Source: Anaerolineae bacterium
GTDB lineage: Bacteria > Chloroflexota > Anaerolineae > Aggregatilineales > Phototrophicaceae
DNA: 64,000 nucleotides
Assembly: GCA_020849765.1 (NCBI GenBank)
Contig: JADLAY010000024.1
Coordinates: 310,001-374,000 of the forward strand
Reading direction: 5' to 3'
The stretch's first letter is position 1. The number at the start of each line of letters is the position of its first letter. Shown one piece after another: positions 15,881 to 24,274 of this stretch. Under the pieces are notes generated by a model, which worked only from the letters and a program-made list of their open reading frames with translations, did no database searches and was not told the DNA's origin. Made by a program: the position numbers and the translations under genes.

Positions 15881-17308
15881 TCAGCTTGCCCGAATCGCAT
15901 CCGCTGTGAGCACATCATCCGGGCTGGTGATGGGCGCGCCCGGCGCCTTGCGGCCAAACTCGGCCAGGATCGTTTCGAGCAGCGGCAAGAGCTGCGTCGC
16001 GCGCTTCATGCGGATGACGAGATCCCACATCGGCTCGAACTTCTTCCAGCCCCCGGCGTAAGCGACGTGGCGCATCGAGCCCGTCCAGGTTGGCTTGGTC
16101 GAGGCGCCGCGCAAAATCGATCCCCAACGGTAGAACTCGCGGTAGGCGTGCCAGTAGCCGGCTTCGAGCGTTTCCGGCTTGAGCTTCTTCGGTTGATAGA
16201 CGACGTGCCGTGTATCGTAAAGATCCCAGTTGCTCGTCGTCAGGCGGCCCTCGGCCTGCATCCGCTGGTAGAGCGCCGTATCCGGGTACGGCGTCAGGAT
16301 GTGGAAGGTGGCCGTTTCGATGCCATTGTCGATGGCCCAGGCCACCGTGCGGTCGAACACGTCGTCCTCGTCGTCATCCATGCCGAAGACGAAGCTGCCG
16401 TTGACCATCACACCCAGGCTATGCAGACGGCGAATGGCCGCGCCGTAATCGCGGTTGAGATTCTGGTACTTGTTCTGCTCACGCAGGCTGTTCGGGTTGA
16501 GCGTCTCGAAGCCGACGAACAGGCTGCGCAGCCCGGCCTCGACCGCCTTCTCCAGCAGACCGGGTTTGAGCACCGACTGCACCGTGCCCGCCGCCTGCCA
16601 CAAACGTCCCATGCCCTTCATGCCGTCGAACAAGGCCGAAGCGAAGCGCGCATTGCCAAACAGATGATCGTCGAGAAAGTACAGATGGCGCCCTGGCAGC
16701 CGCTCGATCTCGGCCAGCGCATCGTCGATCGTCTGCGTGTAGTAACCCTTGCCACCTTTGAAGAAGGCTTCTTTGTAGCAGAAGTCGCAGGCGTGCGGGC
16801 AGCCGCGCGAAACGACGATCGAGTTCGGCACGAGGTAGAGATGCCGCTTGATCAGATCGCGGCGGATTGGCGGCAGACCGATCAGCGTGCGGATGCTGGA
16901 CTCGTACACCGGCGCCGGGTGCCCCTGGCGGAAGTCGCGCAGAAACTGTGGCCACGTGTCCTCGCCCGGCCCCAGGAAGATGCTGTCGGCATGCGGTGCC
17001 GCTTCGTTCGGCAGCGACGTCACATGTAAGCCGCCGAGCGCGACGTAAGCACCTTTCGCCCGGTAATGATCCGCGATCTGGTAGGCGCGGTAGGCTGACG
17101 TGATGTAGACCTGGATCACGACCAGATCCGGCTCGTCGCTCAGGTCGAGGACTTCGACGTGCTCGTCCTGGATCACGATCTCGTCGTCCAGGTCGAGGTA
17201 TCCGGCCAGCGTCGCCAGCCCCAACGGCGGAAACAACGAGTACTTGATCGGTCGGAAGAACGGGCTTTTGGCTTCGGTCAGCGCGGGCAGGATCATTTTG
17301 ACTTTCAC
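15881..17308 (-). CDS. B12-binding radical SAM protein
   Basis: A 475-residue enzyme with an N-terminal cobalamin-binding-like domain (about 1-140, with GGLHVTSLPNEA) and a radical SAM core. The cluster-binding motif is CPHACDFC at residues 170-177 (CX3CX2C). Later segments (FLDDHLFGN, GFETLNPNSLREQ, GFVFGMDDDEDD-like SFVFGMDDDEDD) follow the B12-dependent family that includes hopanoid and bacteriochlorophyll methylases and many uncharacterised members. GTG 17308 is preferred, with AAGGAG 8 bases upstream; an ATG at 17338 lacks a Shine-Dalgarno. Its stop is 4 bases before the his promoter's -35 box. Substrate unknown. Confidence 0.85.
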   Translation of the reverse strand: MKVKMILPALTEAKSPFFRPIKYSLFPPLGLATLAGYLDLDDEIVIQDEHVEVLDLSDEPDLVVIQVYITSAYRAYQIADHYRAKGAYVALGGLHVTSLPNEAAPHADSIFLGPGEDTWPQFLRDFRQGHPAPVYESSIRTLIGLPPIRRDLIKRHLYLVPNSIVVSRGCPHACDFCYKEAFFKGGKGYYTQTIDDALAEIERLPGRHLYFLDDHLFGNARFASALFDGMKGMGRLWQAAGTVQSVLKPGLLEKAVEAGLRSLFVGFETLNPNSLREQNKYQNLNRDYGAAIRRLHSLGVMVNGSFVFGMDDDEDDVFDRTVAWAIDNGIETATFHILTPYPDTALYQRMQAEGRLTTSNWDLYDTRHVVYQPKKLKPETLEAGYWHAYREFYRWGSILRGASTKPTWTGSMRHVAYAGGWKKFEPMWDLVIRMKRATQLLPLLETILAEFGRKAPGAPITSPDDVLTADAIRAS

Positions 17309-17374
17309 GACGAACGCTCCTTGCTTCGTGTGTCGCATTGTGCCCCGGCGATCCAGGGACTCTCACATGATGAG

Positions 17375-17417
17375 GCAAGCTGTCCGGGCGCTCCACCGCT
17401 CAAGGCGCACAGCTTGC
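17375..17417. promoter_or_regulatory. Long hairpin in the divergent region before the response regulator
   Basis: GCAAGCTGT (17375-17383) and ACAGCTTGC (17409-17417) are perfectly complementary over 9 bp. Inside, GCGC (17388-17391) can pair with GCGC (17405-17408). It is followed at 17433-17451 by a second short helix (GGCC with GGCC). It may be a structured leader of the two-component operon or an operator. No known riboswitch consensus was recognised. Confidence 0.4.
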
Positions 17418-17478
17418 GCACCTGAGTGCTTGACCGGCCAGGCAACCGGCCTTAGCCTTCAAGGAGGAGGATGTGCCG

Positions 17479-18219
17479 ATGCTGCAATTGATGCTGGTGG
17501 AAGATCACGCACGGCTGCGCGAAGGGCTGGCGAAAGGGTTGGAGGCGACCGGCAAGGTCAAGATCACGGCGCAGACGGATAGCGGCGAACAAGCGCTCGA
17601 ACTTTGCCTGGGCGGCGCGCAGGTGCAGGTGATCCTGATGGATGTGGCGCTGGCAGGGGCGATTAACGGCATCGAAGCCGCGGTCGCCATCCGCCGTGAA
17701 TTCCCGCGCATGCCCGTGGTCTTCTACTCGATCCAGGACGACGACAGCTATTACCGTTCGTTCCGGCAAGCGGGCATCCTCAGCCACTACGCCTACGTGC
17801 GCAAATCGAATTACCTGCTGCCGGACATGATCGTCCCGCTGCTCGAAGATGCCGTGGGCGGGCGCAGCTTCATCGACCCCGACATCGAGACGCGCGTCCA
17901 CGAAGTCACACAGCGCGATCAAAACGACCCGCTGGCGCTGCTCGAACCCAATGAGCAGACGGTGATCCGCTTGATCGGCCAGGGGCTGACCAACGAACAG
18001 ATCGCCGCGCGCATGGGCTTTCGCGACAAGCGCACCATCAGCCGCACCAACGGCGAAATCTATGCCGCCTGGGGTCTGGTCGATAGCAACACTGACGAGA
18101 AGATCGCCCGCACGCGCGCGATCATCATCTACCAGCGCGGCGAGCTGCTGCGCTGGGATGCGGAAGGTGCGCTCTATCGACTGGACGAGCGCGGCGACTG
18201 GATTGAAGCCGTGCTATGA
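17479..18219 (+). CDS. Response regulator with LuxR/NarL-like output domain
   Basis: A 246-residue regulator. The receiver domain (1-125) has MLVEDH with the acidic pocket and the phosphoacceptor Asp55 in ILMDVALAG. The C-terminal part has a LuxR-like helix-turn-helix, LEPNEQTVIRLIGQGLTNEQ then IAARMGF, followed by a 60-residue tail. ATG 17479 is chosen because the AAGGAGGAGG run (17461-17470) gives 8-9 bases of spacing; the in-frame GTG 17473 is too close. The kinase gene overlaps its end by 4 bases (ATGA), so the two form one translationally coupled two-component system. Target genes are unknown. Confidence 0.88.
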   Translation: MLQLMLVEDHARLREGLAKGLEATGKVKITAQTDSGEQALELCLGGAQVQVILMDVALAGAINGIEAAVAIRREFPRMPVVFYSIQDDDSYYRSFRQAGILSHYAYVRKSNYLLPDMIVPLLEDAVGGRSFIDPDIETRVHEVTQRDQNDPLALLEPNEQTVIRLIGQGLTNEQIAARMGFRDKRTISRTNGEIYAAWGLVDSNTDEKIARTRAIIIYQRGELLRWDAEGALYRLDERGDWIEAVL

Positions 18220-20306
18220 CCGGTTACCCCCTGCTCGACTGGGCGATCATCGGCGTTTCGCTCTTCAACACCATCGTCCTGCTCTGGCTAGGGCTGATCG
18301 TGCTTCTGAACGCCGACCGGCGCAATGGCGGCGTGATTCTGATGGGCGGCGGGCTGCTGCTCGGCGGGACGTTTTTCGTCACCCACACGGCCATCCTTGG
18401 GCAGTCGCTGACGCTCAACAACGACGGTCTCAACTTCTGGTGGCAGTTCGGCTGGATTCCGGTGACCGCCGCACCCTACATCTGGTACGTCGTCATCCTC
18501 TGGTTCAGCGGCTTCTGGAGTCGACCGCGCCCACGGCTGTTCAACCGCCATCGCCCGTGGCTGATGCTGACCACGGTCGTCGGCGCGGGCCTGCTCGTGT
18601 GGATGCTGGTCGCTAACCCGATTCCCAACTTCGAGAGCATCATCACCCTGGACACAGCCAAAACGCCAAACCTGTACGGCGTTCCGCTCGTCTTCATCAT
18701 CGCCCCACCGCTGATGGTCATCTGCATCGGCCTGTCGATTGACGTGCTGCTGCATCCCGCGCCCGCCGAACAGGTCGCCGTCGCCATCGGTCGGCAGCGC
18801 GCACGTCCGTGGCTGCTGGGCACGTCGGGGCTGCTGCTGGCTGTTAGTTTGCTGGTGTGCGCGTTCGTGCTCTGGGTCTTCAGCAAGGCTGAGTTCGGCG
18901 GGCTGTTCGGCATTCGCACAGATGCCATCGGCTGGTTCGACCTGGCGCTCTCGCTCCTGATCGCGGTCGGCAACCTGTCGCTCGGCCAGGCCATCGTCGC
19001 CCATGAGGTCTTCACCGGGCGCATCCTGCCGCGACAACGCCTCAACCGGCAGTGGCGCATCGTCCTGCTGATCGCGCTGATCCTGGCCGCCATCGTCAGT
19101 TGGAGTCTGCTGCTGCAACTGCGCCCGATCTACGGACTCTTGCTGACCGTCGTGCTGATGGTCGGCCTGATCGCCGTCTATAGCTGGCGCACGTTCGAGC
19201 AGCACGAAGCGCTGATCCGCGCGCTGCGGCCATTCGTCAGCAGCCACCAGACGTTCGCGCACGCCCTGCGCCCGCGTGCTGATGGTGCATCCCGCGCGCA
19301 AGAGCTGCTTGACGCCACCTGCACGGACGTCCTCAACAGCCAGCGAGCGCTGCTCGTCCCGCTCGGCCCATTCGCGGCCCTGGCAGGCGACGCGCTGGCA
19401 TCGCCCATATCACCGGCGACAGCCGCACTTTCCCCGCCGCCAGAGCTGCGCGACGGCCCCGTGCTGCTGGCCCCAGATGCCTATCCGGGCTACCAGTGGG
19501 CGATCCCGCTGTGGGCGGAGCGCGGCCTGATCGGCGGCCTGTTGCTTGGCCCCAAGCTGGATGGCGGCCTCTACAGCCAGGAAGAAATCGACATCGCCCA
19601 GGCCAGCGGCGAACGGATCATCGACATGCTCGTCAGCGAGACGATGACCGAACGGCTGCTCAAGCTCCAGCGCAAACGGACGGCGACCAACCGCGTCATC
19701 GACCTGGCGACGCGGCGTACGCTGCACGACGAAGTCCTGCCCGCGCTGCATCATGCCATCCTGCAGATCAGCGCCCTGCCCGACAGCGGCGACGCCCTGG
19801 CTTCGCTCACTAGCGCGCACCAGCAGATCTCGAATCTGATCCGGATCGCGTTGGTCACGCTCGACGATGAGCGGCGCGTCGGCCTGGTCGATGCCCTGCG
19901 CGCGCTGGTCGATCAGGAATTCGGGGCGGCTTTCGAACGCATTGATTGGCGCATTACCGAGCGCGCGCTGCAGCCGCTCGATTCGTTGACACTGGATGTC
20001 GTGCTGAACGCCGTCCGTGAGTTCGTGCGCAATGCCGCGCTCCACGCGCGCGACGGCAAAAGTGGCGCGCCGCTCCATCTCGCCATTGAGATCCAATCGA
20101 CGGACGCGCTCTACATCATTATTCGCGACGACGGCGTTGGCATCGATCGCGAGCAAGCCGCCGAACCATCCGGCCATAACGGCCTGGCGCTGCATCGGAC
20201 GCTGCTCAATATCGTGGGTGGGGAGTGTTACGTCGAGCCGTGCGCGGAGGGCGGCACCCAGGTGACGATTGTGCTGCCCTGGCAGTATCTGCCCGATCCG
20301 GAGTAA
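18216..20306 (+). CDS. Membrane sensor histidine kinase (NarL-system type)
   Basis: A 696-residue kinase with eight or more N-terminal membrane segments (about 1-335), a GAF-like domain (about 350-490, with PLWAERGLIGGLLLG), and a kinase core. The dimerisation segment RRTLHDEVLPALHHAILQIS carries the phosphorylated His in the HDEVL pattern of HisKA_3-type kinases. The ATPase has NAVREFVRNAALHA (N-box), DDGVGID (G1) and GHNGLALHRTLL (G2). It is partner to the response regulator it overlaps. The large membrane domain suggests sensing of a membrane-associated or extracellular signal, which the sequence does not identify. Confidence 0.87.
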   Translation: MTGYPLLDWAIIGVSLFNTIVLLWLGLIVLLNADRRNGGVILMGGGLLLGGTFFVTHTAILGQSLTLNNDGLNFWWQFGWIPVTAAPYIWYVVILWFSGFWSRPRPRLFNRHRPWLMLTTVVGAGLLVWMLVANPIPNFESIITLDTAKTPNLYGVPLVFIIAPPLMVICIGLSIDVLLHPAPAEQVAVAIGRQRARPWLLGTSGLLLAVSLLVCAFVLWVFSKAEFGGLFGIRTDAIGWFDLALSLLIAVGNLSLGQAIVAHEVFTGRILPRQRLNRQWRIVLLIALILAAIVSWSLLLQLRPIYGLLLTVVLMVGLIAVYSWRTFEQHEALIRALRPFVSSHQTFAHALRPRADGASRAQELLDATCTDVLNSQRALLVPLGPFAALAGDALASPISPATAALSPPPELRDGPVLLAPDAYPGYQWAIPLWAERGLIGGLLLGPKLDGGLYSQEEIDIAQASGERIIDMLVSETMTERLLKLQRKRTATNRVIDLATRRTLHDEVLPALHHAILQISALPDSGDALASLTSAHQQISNLIRIALVTLDDERRVGLVDALRALVDQEFGAAFERIDWRITERALQPLDSLTLDVVLNAVREFVRNAALHARDGKSGAPLHLAIEIQSTDALYIIIRDDGVGIDREQAAEPSGHNGLALHRTLLNIVGGECYVEPCAEGGTQVTIVLPWQYLPDPE

Positions 20307-20311
20307 GTGCC

Positions 20312-20674
20312 CTAGCCTTCGTCCCTGATCGCTTTGCGCTGTGCCCGCGTCAGCCCGTCGAAGACGCGCGCGTACGAGTGCTCGATCATGTCGACAATCT
20401 CATCCGATGGGATGCTGCCGTCGACGGTCACGGTGTTCCAATGCCGCTTGTTCAGGTGATAACCCGGCTGCACACCGGGATAGGTGTCGCGCAGGATCTT
20501 CGCCAGTGTCGGCTCGCACTTGAGCGAAATCGTCGGCGGCTTGGCGAACGGCAGCAGCGCGAACATCTTGCCGCCCACTTTGTAAACGGCCACGTCGTCG
20601 CCAAACGGGAAATCCTCGATCGCGCCAGGATGCCCCAGGCAGCGATCCCGCAGTTGATTTCGTGTCAGGCTCAC
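20312..20674 (-). CDS. MmcQ/YjbR family protein
   Basis: A 120-residue member of the MmcQ/YjbR family, small alpha/beta proteins with a CyaY-like fold proposed to bind DNA; the cellular role is unsettled. Typical features are the N-terminal helix RNQLRDRCLGHPGAIEDFPF, the KVGGKMFALL strand, ISLKCEP, and HLNKRHWNTVTVDG. Start is GTG 20674. It is convergent with the kinase gene (5 bases apart) and divergent from ctpA. Confidence 0.82.
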   Translation of the reverse strand: MSLTRNQLRDRCLGHPGAIEDFPFGDDVAVYKVGGKMFALLPFAKPPTISLKCEPTLAKILRDTYPGVQPGYHLNKRHWNTVTVDGSIPSDEIVDMIEHSYARVFDGLTRAQRKAIRDEG

Positions 20675-20716
20675 AGGCTATCGCTATCCCGGCTGTGTCA
20701 GCCAACGGACTTATAG

Positions 20717-20774
20717 AGCGCAAAGGGTGCGCTTAGCTATCACTCAATTTTGCGCTGGCGCACACGCGTATAAT
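20717..20774 (+). promoter_or_regulatory. ctpA promoter with two dyads
   Basis: TATAAT at 20769-20774 lies 35 bases before the ctpA start. Two perfect inverted repeats sit just upstream: AGCGCA/TGCGCT (20717-20733) and TGCGC/GCGCA (20751-20762), the second within the promoter spacer. No good -35 box is present at the right distance, so an activator may be needed. Confidence 0.45.
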
Positions 20775-20808
20775 ATCAGAGAACAATCGTTGTGGAGCAA
20801 TTCCGATT

Positions 20809-22023
20809 ATGAACTCTTCGTCCACATTTCCAGGCAGATTCCTGCCGACCGCCATCCTCATCGGCTTCGTCTTCGCCCTGGGGGTCTTCGTCGGCAGTCA
20901 ACATGAGATCACATTCGCGCAGGGCAGCGGCGCACCGACCGAAGAGGCGCGCGAAGCGTTCCAGGCCTTCTGGCAGGCATATAACCTGATTCACAGTGAC
21001 TACATCGATCGGGATCAGGTGGACGACGCGACGCTCGTCAACGGCGCCATCGACGGCATGATGAACGCGCTCGGCGACGAATTCAGCGGCTACATGGACC
21101 CGGACACCTTCGAGATGATGAATGACGATCTCGACGGTGAGATCACCGGCATCGGCGTCGTCATTCGCACCAATGAAGACGAGCAAATCGAGGTCGTCAG
21201 CGTGCTCGAAGGCACGCCCGCGCAAGCTGCCGGCATTCTGCCCGGCGACATTTTCGTCGCGGTCGACGGCCAGGATATGACCGGCGTTTCGCAGCTCGAA
21301 CTCGCGCTGGTCGTGCGCGGGCAGGTGGGCACGACGGTCGATATCACCATGCTGCGCGACGATCAACTGGTCGAATTCGAGATCGAGCGCCAATTGATCC
21401 AGATCCAGAACGTCGAAAGCGAACGTCTGGACGGAGACATCGGTTATGTCCGCCTGAATGAATTCAGCCCGGACGCACGCGCGGAAATGGACGCCGCGCT
21501 CGACGACCTGCAGCCGGACACGCTCGAAGGCCTGATCATCGACTTCCGCGGCAACCTGGGCGGCCTGCTGAACAGCGCCATCGATGTCGGCAGCCTGCTC
21601 GTCAATGAGGGCACGCTCGTCACCGAAGATTTCGGCGATCAGCAAGATGCGCTCACCGCCGAGGGCAATGCCCTCTCGCTGGACATCCCAATCGTCCTGC
21701 TGGTCGACGAATCGAGCGCCAGCGCGTCGGAACTGGTGGCAGGCGCCTGGCAGGATTACGGCGTCGTGACCGTCATCGGCGAGACGACCTTCGGCAAGGG
21801 CACGGTGCAAACGTGGCACTCGCTCATCAACGGCGGCGGTGCGCGCATCACGATTGCGCGCTGGCTGACGCCGGACGGCCAGTGGATTCACCGGCAGGGC
21901 ATCACGCCGGATATCGTCGTCGAGTGGTCGCCGATGACCGCCGAGGAGTTCGCCGACGACATCCAGCTGGACGCGGCCCTCGACTACCTGCACTCGGAGA
22001 CGGTCGCGCTGCCGCAGAATTGA
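20809..22023 (+). CDS. ctpA: S41-family C-terminal processing peptidase
   Basis: A 404-residue membrane-anchored serine protease. Residues 13-30 form an uncleaved signal or anchor, and a PDZ domain lies at about 110-190 (GIGVVIRTNEDEQIEVVSVL). The tail-specific protease domain carries the catalytic Ser303 in DESSASASELVAGA and Lys330 in TTFGKGTVQ. Such enzymes act outside the membrane and trim or degrade protein C-termini. Start ATG 20809. It is followed by secG on the same strand, which has its own -10 box, so the pair may be only partly co-transcribed. Confidence 0.92.
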   Translation: MNSSSTFPGRFLPTAILIGFVFALGVFVGSQHEITFAQGSGAPTEEAREAFQAFWQAYNLIHSDYIDRDQVDDATLVNGAIDGMMNALGDEFSGYMDPDTFEMMNDDLDGEITGIGVVIRTNEDEQIEVVSVLEGTPAQAAGILPGDIFVAVDGQDMTGVSQLELALVVRGQVGTTVDITMLRDDQLVEFEIERQLIQIQNVESERLDGDIGYVRLNEFSPDARAEMDAALDDLQPDTLEGLIIDFRGNLGGLLNSAIDVGSLLVNEGTLVTEDFGDQQDALTAEGNALSLDIPIVLLVDESSASASELVAGAWQDYGVVTVIGETTFGKGTVQTWHSLINGGGARITIARWLTPDGQWIHRQGITPDIVVEWSPMTAEEFADDIQLDAALDYLHSETVALPQN

Positions 22024-22038
22024 GCCCAGTCCCGGACT

Positions 22039-22066
22039 TTGCGCTGCTGCGCGGACATGATATACT
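22039..22066 (+). promoter_or_regulatory. Predicted secG promoter
   Basis: TTGCGC (22039-22044), a 16-base spacer and TATACT (22061-22066), starting 16 bases after the ctpA stop. Confidence 0.5.
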
Positions 22067-22109
22067 GCTGCCATTGCGTCCATAAGTGAGTCAGGGAGTG
22101 CATGCGCAA

Positions 22110-22337
22110 ATGAGTGTCGCGCTAGAAATCGCTTCGATCATTCTGTCGATCGCGTTAATCGTCATCATTCTGCTTCAGGTCAAGGGCAGCGGGCTGGGCA
22201 GCTTGCTCGGCGGCGAAGCGATGGGCGGCATCTCGCGTACGCGTCGCGGTCTCGAAAAGACGTTGTTCCAGGTCACGATTGTCCTGGCCTTCGCCTTCGT
22301 GACCGTGTCGATCCTGGCAGTGACTTTCAGTCGCTGA
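22110..22337 (+). CDS. secG: Protein translocase subunit SecG
   Basis: A 75-residue SecG with two membrane segments: IASIILSIALIVIILLQV, then the conserved GSGLGSLLGGEAMGGI loop, and VTIVLAFAFVTVSILAV. SecG joins SecYE and speeds protein export. ATG 22110 gives the usual family length; in-frame GTGs at 22086 and 22098 would add up to 8 residues. It is followed by a terminator and then the oligopeptide-binding protein gene. Confidence 0.92.
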   Translation: MSVALEIASIILSIALIVIILLQVKGSGLGSLLGGEAMGGISRTRRGLEKTLFQVTIVLAFAFVTVSILAVTFSR

Positions 22338-22384
22338 TCGCCCCTGTTTCGGTCATTCCCACGGTTCTAACGATAAGCAATGTC

Positions 22385-22417
22385 AAGAGGTGTTCGGAGT
22401 GATCCAGCACCTCTTTT
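22385..22417 (+). terminator. Terminator after secG
   Basis: AAGAGGTG (22385-22392) pairs with CACCTCTT (22408-22415) and is followed by TTCTGTTT. It lies 22 bases before the next start codon, so it could also serve as an attenuator. Confidence 0.65.
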
Positions 22418-22438
22418 CTGTTTAGGATGAGATGACCC

Positions 22439-24274
22439 ATGCTGCGTGGTTTTCGTTGGCAACTCCTGGCCCTGTTCCTGGCCGTAATTCTGTTCGCCGC
22501 CAGTCTGATCTTCCGGTCGCAGATCGCACCCGCGCCTTCGACGCCGGAGAACGCCCCGACCGTCGACGTGACGGCGGCTCCAACGGAGATCGTGGTTGCA
22601 CTGGAGCCGACGCCAACGGTACCCACGGCGACCCCGCCGCCCGCGGGCACGATCAGCACCTTCCGCGAGGGGTTGGTCGGGTCGATCCAGCGCCTCAATC
22701 CCGTGTTCGCCGATCTCAACCCGGTCGATCGTGACATCACGTCGCTGATCTTCGAAGGGCTGACGCGCACGAATGCCTACGGCGAATCCGAACCCGCGCT
22801 GGCGCAAAGCTGGATCACCTCGTCGGATGGGCTGGAGTACGTCTTCACGCTGCGTGACGACGTGTTGTGGCAGGATGGCATCCCGTTCTCCGCCGTCGAC
22901 GTCGCCTACACGATGAGCATCCTGCGCGCGCCGGACTTTCCCGGCTCGCCGGAACTGCATGATTTCTGGCGCACGGTCGAAACGGAAGTCATCGGCGAAC
23001 GGCTCGTCCGCTTCCGTCTGACGCAGCCGCTCGGCACCTTCCCGGACATGCTCCAGATCGGCATCCTGCCGGAGCATGCGCTGCGCGGCACCAACGGCGC
23101 CCAGCTGGCCAGCCATCCGTTCAACCTGGCGCCCATCGGCACCGGCCCCTACCAACTCGAACAGATCCAGGTCAACGATCAGGGTGAGCCGACGCAGCTC
23201 GACCTGCGCGCCGCGCCCGTCTACCGCCAGCGCCGCGAAGCGACCGAGCGCTACAGCATCGAACGCGTCAGCTTCGCGTTCTACGACACGTTCGATAGCG
23301 CGTTAGGCGCGCTCTCCAGTGGGACGATTGATGGGCTGGCTGCGCAAACCGCGCAGGAACGCCGCCAACTGTTCGATCTCGCCAACGGCAACGCGAGCGT
23401 GACGCTCAACACGCAGTTGGAGCCAGTGCTGGGCGCGTTGATCTTCAACTGGCAGCGCGAATCGACGCGCTTCTTCCGCGAGCAGCGCATCCGCGTCGCG
23501 CTGCAAACCGGCCTCGACCGCTCGTCGGTCATCGAGCGCAACCTGTCGAATATCGCCGTCGAAGCCAACAGCCCGCTGATGCCGAACTCGTGGGCTTACG
23601 TGCCGGATCTGCCGTGGCCCGCCTACGCGCCGGACACCGCCCGCGCCGAACTCCAACTGGCGAGCGAGCGCCTGGCCGCCGCAGCCGCGCGCAATGCCGA
23701 TGATGAGTCAACCGACGACACGACCGACGCCACAGCGGAAACGGCCACCGAAGCCGCCCCGAGCGAAAACAGCGCCTTCTTCCACTTCAACATTCTCGTG
23801 CCGGATGAGCCGTCGTTGGTCAGCCTGGCGCAGGAGATCGCCGCGCAGTGGGCGCAGCTCAATTTGACGGTCGCCATCGAAACTGCCGACCTGGCGACAT
23901 ACCGCGCGCGCCTGGAAGCGGGCGACTTCGACACCGCCGTGGTCGAGTATGCGCTCGGCGCCAGCACCGACCCGGACGTGTATACGTTCTGGCATCAGGG
24001 ACAGTTCGCGCCGGACGGTCTGAACTACGGTGGCGCGGACGACCGCACGATCAGCCAGCTGCTCGAACGCGCACGCCGCGATCCGAATGGCATCAACCGC
24101 ATCGAGTTCTACCAGGAGTTCCAGCAGGAATTCGCCGAGCGCGCCATCGCCATCCCGCTCTACTACCCGCTGTTCACCTACGCGACCAGCGCCCACGTGA
24201 GCAATGTCCAGTTGGGCACCATCGGCGCAGCATCCGACCGTTTCCGCAACCTCGGCGACTGGCGCGTCAACTAG
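22439..24274 (+). CDS. ABC transporter substrate-binding protein, family 5 (oligopeptide type)
   Basis: A 611-residue extracellular binding protein of the peptide/nickel (SBP_bac_5) family. The N-terminus has one hydrophobic segment without a lipobox Cys, so it is a signal anchor or cleaved peptide. A Pro/Thr/Ala-rich linker (about 32-72) follows, then the fold with RLNPVFADLNPVDRDITSLI, FEGLTRTNAYGE and FTLRDDVLWQDGIPFSAVDV. A low-complexity insert (DDESTDDTTDATAETATEA) lies around 415-440. No permease or ATPase genes adjoin, so it is an orphan component. Its stop overlaps the stop of the convergent CoA-transferase B gene. Confidence 0.88.
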   Translation: MLRGFRWQLLALFLAVILFAASLIFRSQIAPAPSTPENAPTVDVTAAPTEIVVALEPTPTVPTATPPPAGTISTFREGLVGSIQRLNPVFADLNPVDRDITSLIFEGLTRTNAYGESEPALAQSWITSSDGLEYVFTLRDDVLWQDGIPFSAVDVAYTMSILRAPDFPGSPELHDFWRTVETEVIGERLVRFRLTQPLGTFPDMLQIGILPEHALRGTNGAQLASHPFNLAPIGTGPYQLEQIQVNDQGEPTQLDLRAAPVYRQRREATERYSIERVSFAFYDTFDSALGALSSGTIDGLAAQTAQERRQLFDLANGNASVTLNTQLEPVLGALIFNWQRESTRFFREQRIRVALQTGLDRSSVIERNLSNIAVEANSPLMPNSWAYVPDLPWPAYAPDTARAELQLASERLAAAAARNADDESTDDTTDATAETATEAAPSENSAFFHFNILVPDEPSLVSLAQEIAAQWAQLNLTVAIETADLATYRARLEAGDFDTAVVEYALGASTDPDVYTFWHQGQFAPDGLNYGGADDRTISQLLERARRDPNGINRIEFYQEFQQEFAERAIAIPLYYPLFTYATSAHVSNVQLGTIGAASDRFRNLGDWRVN

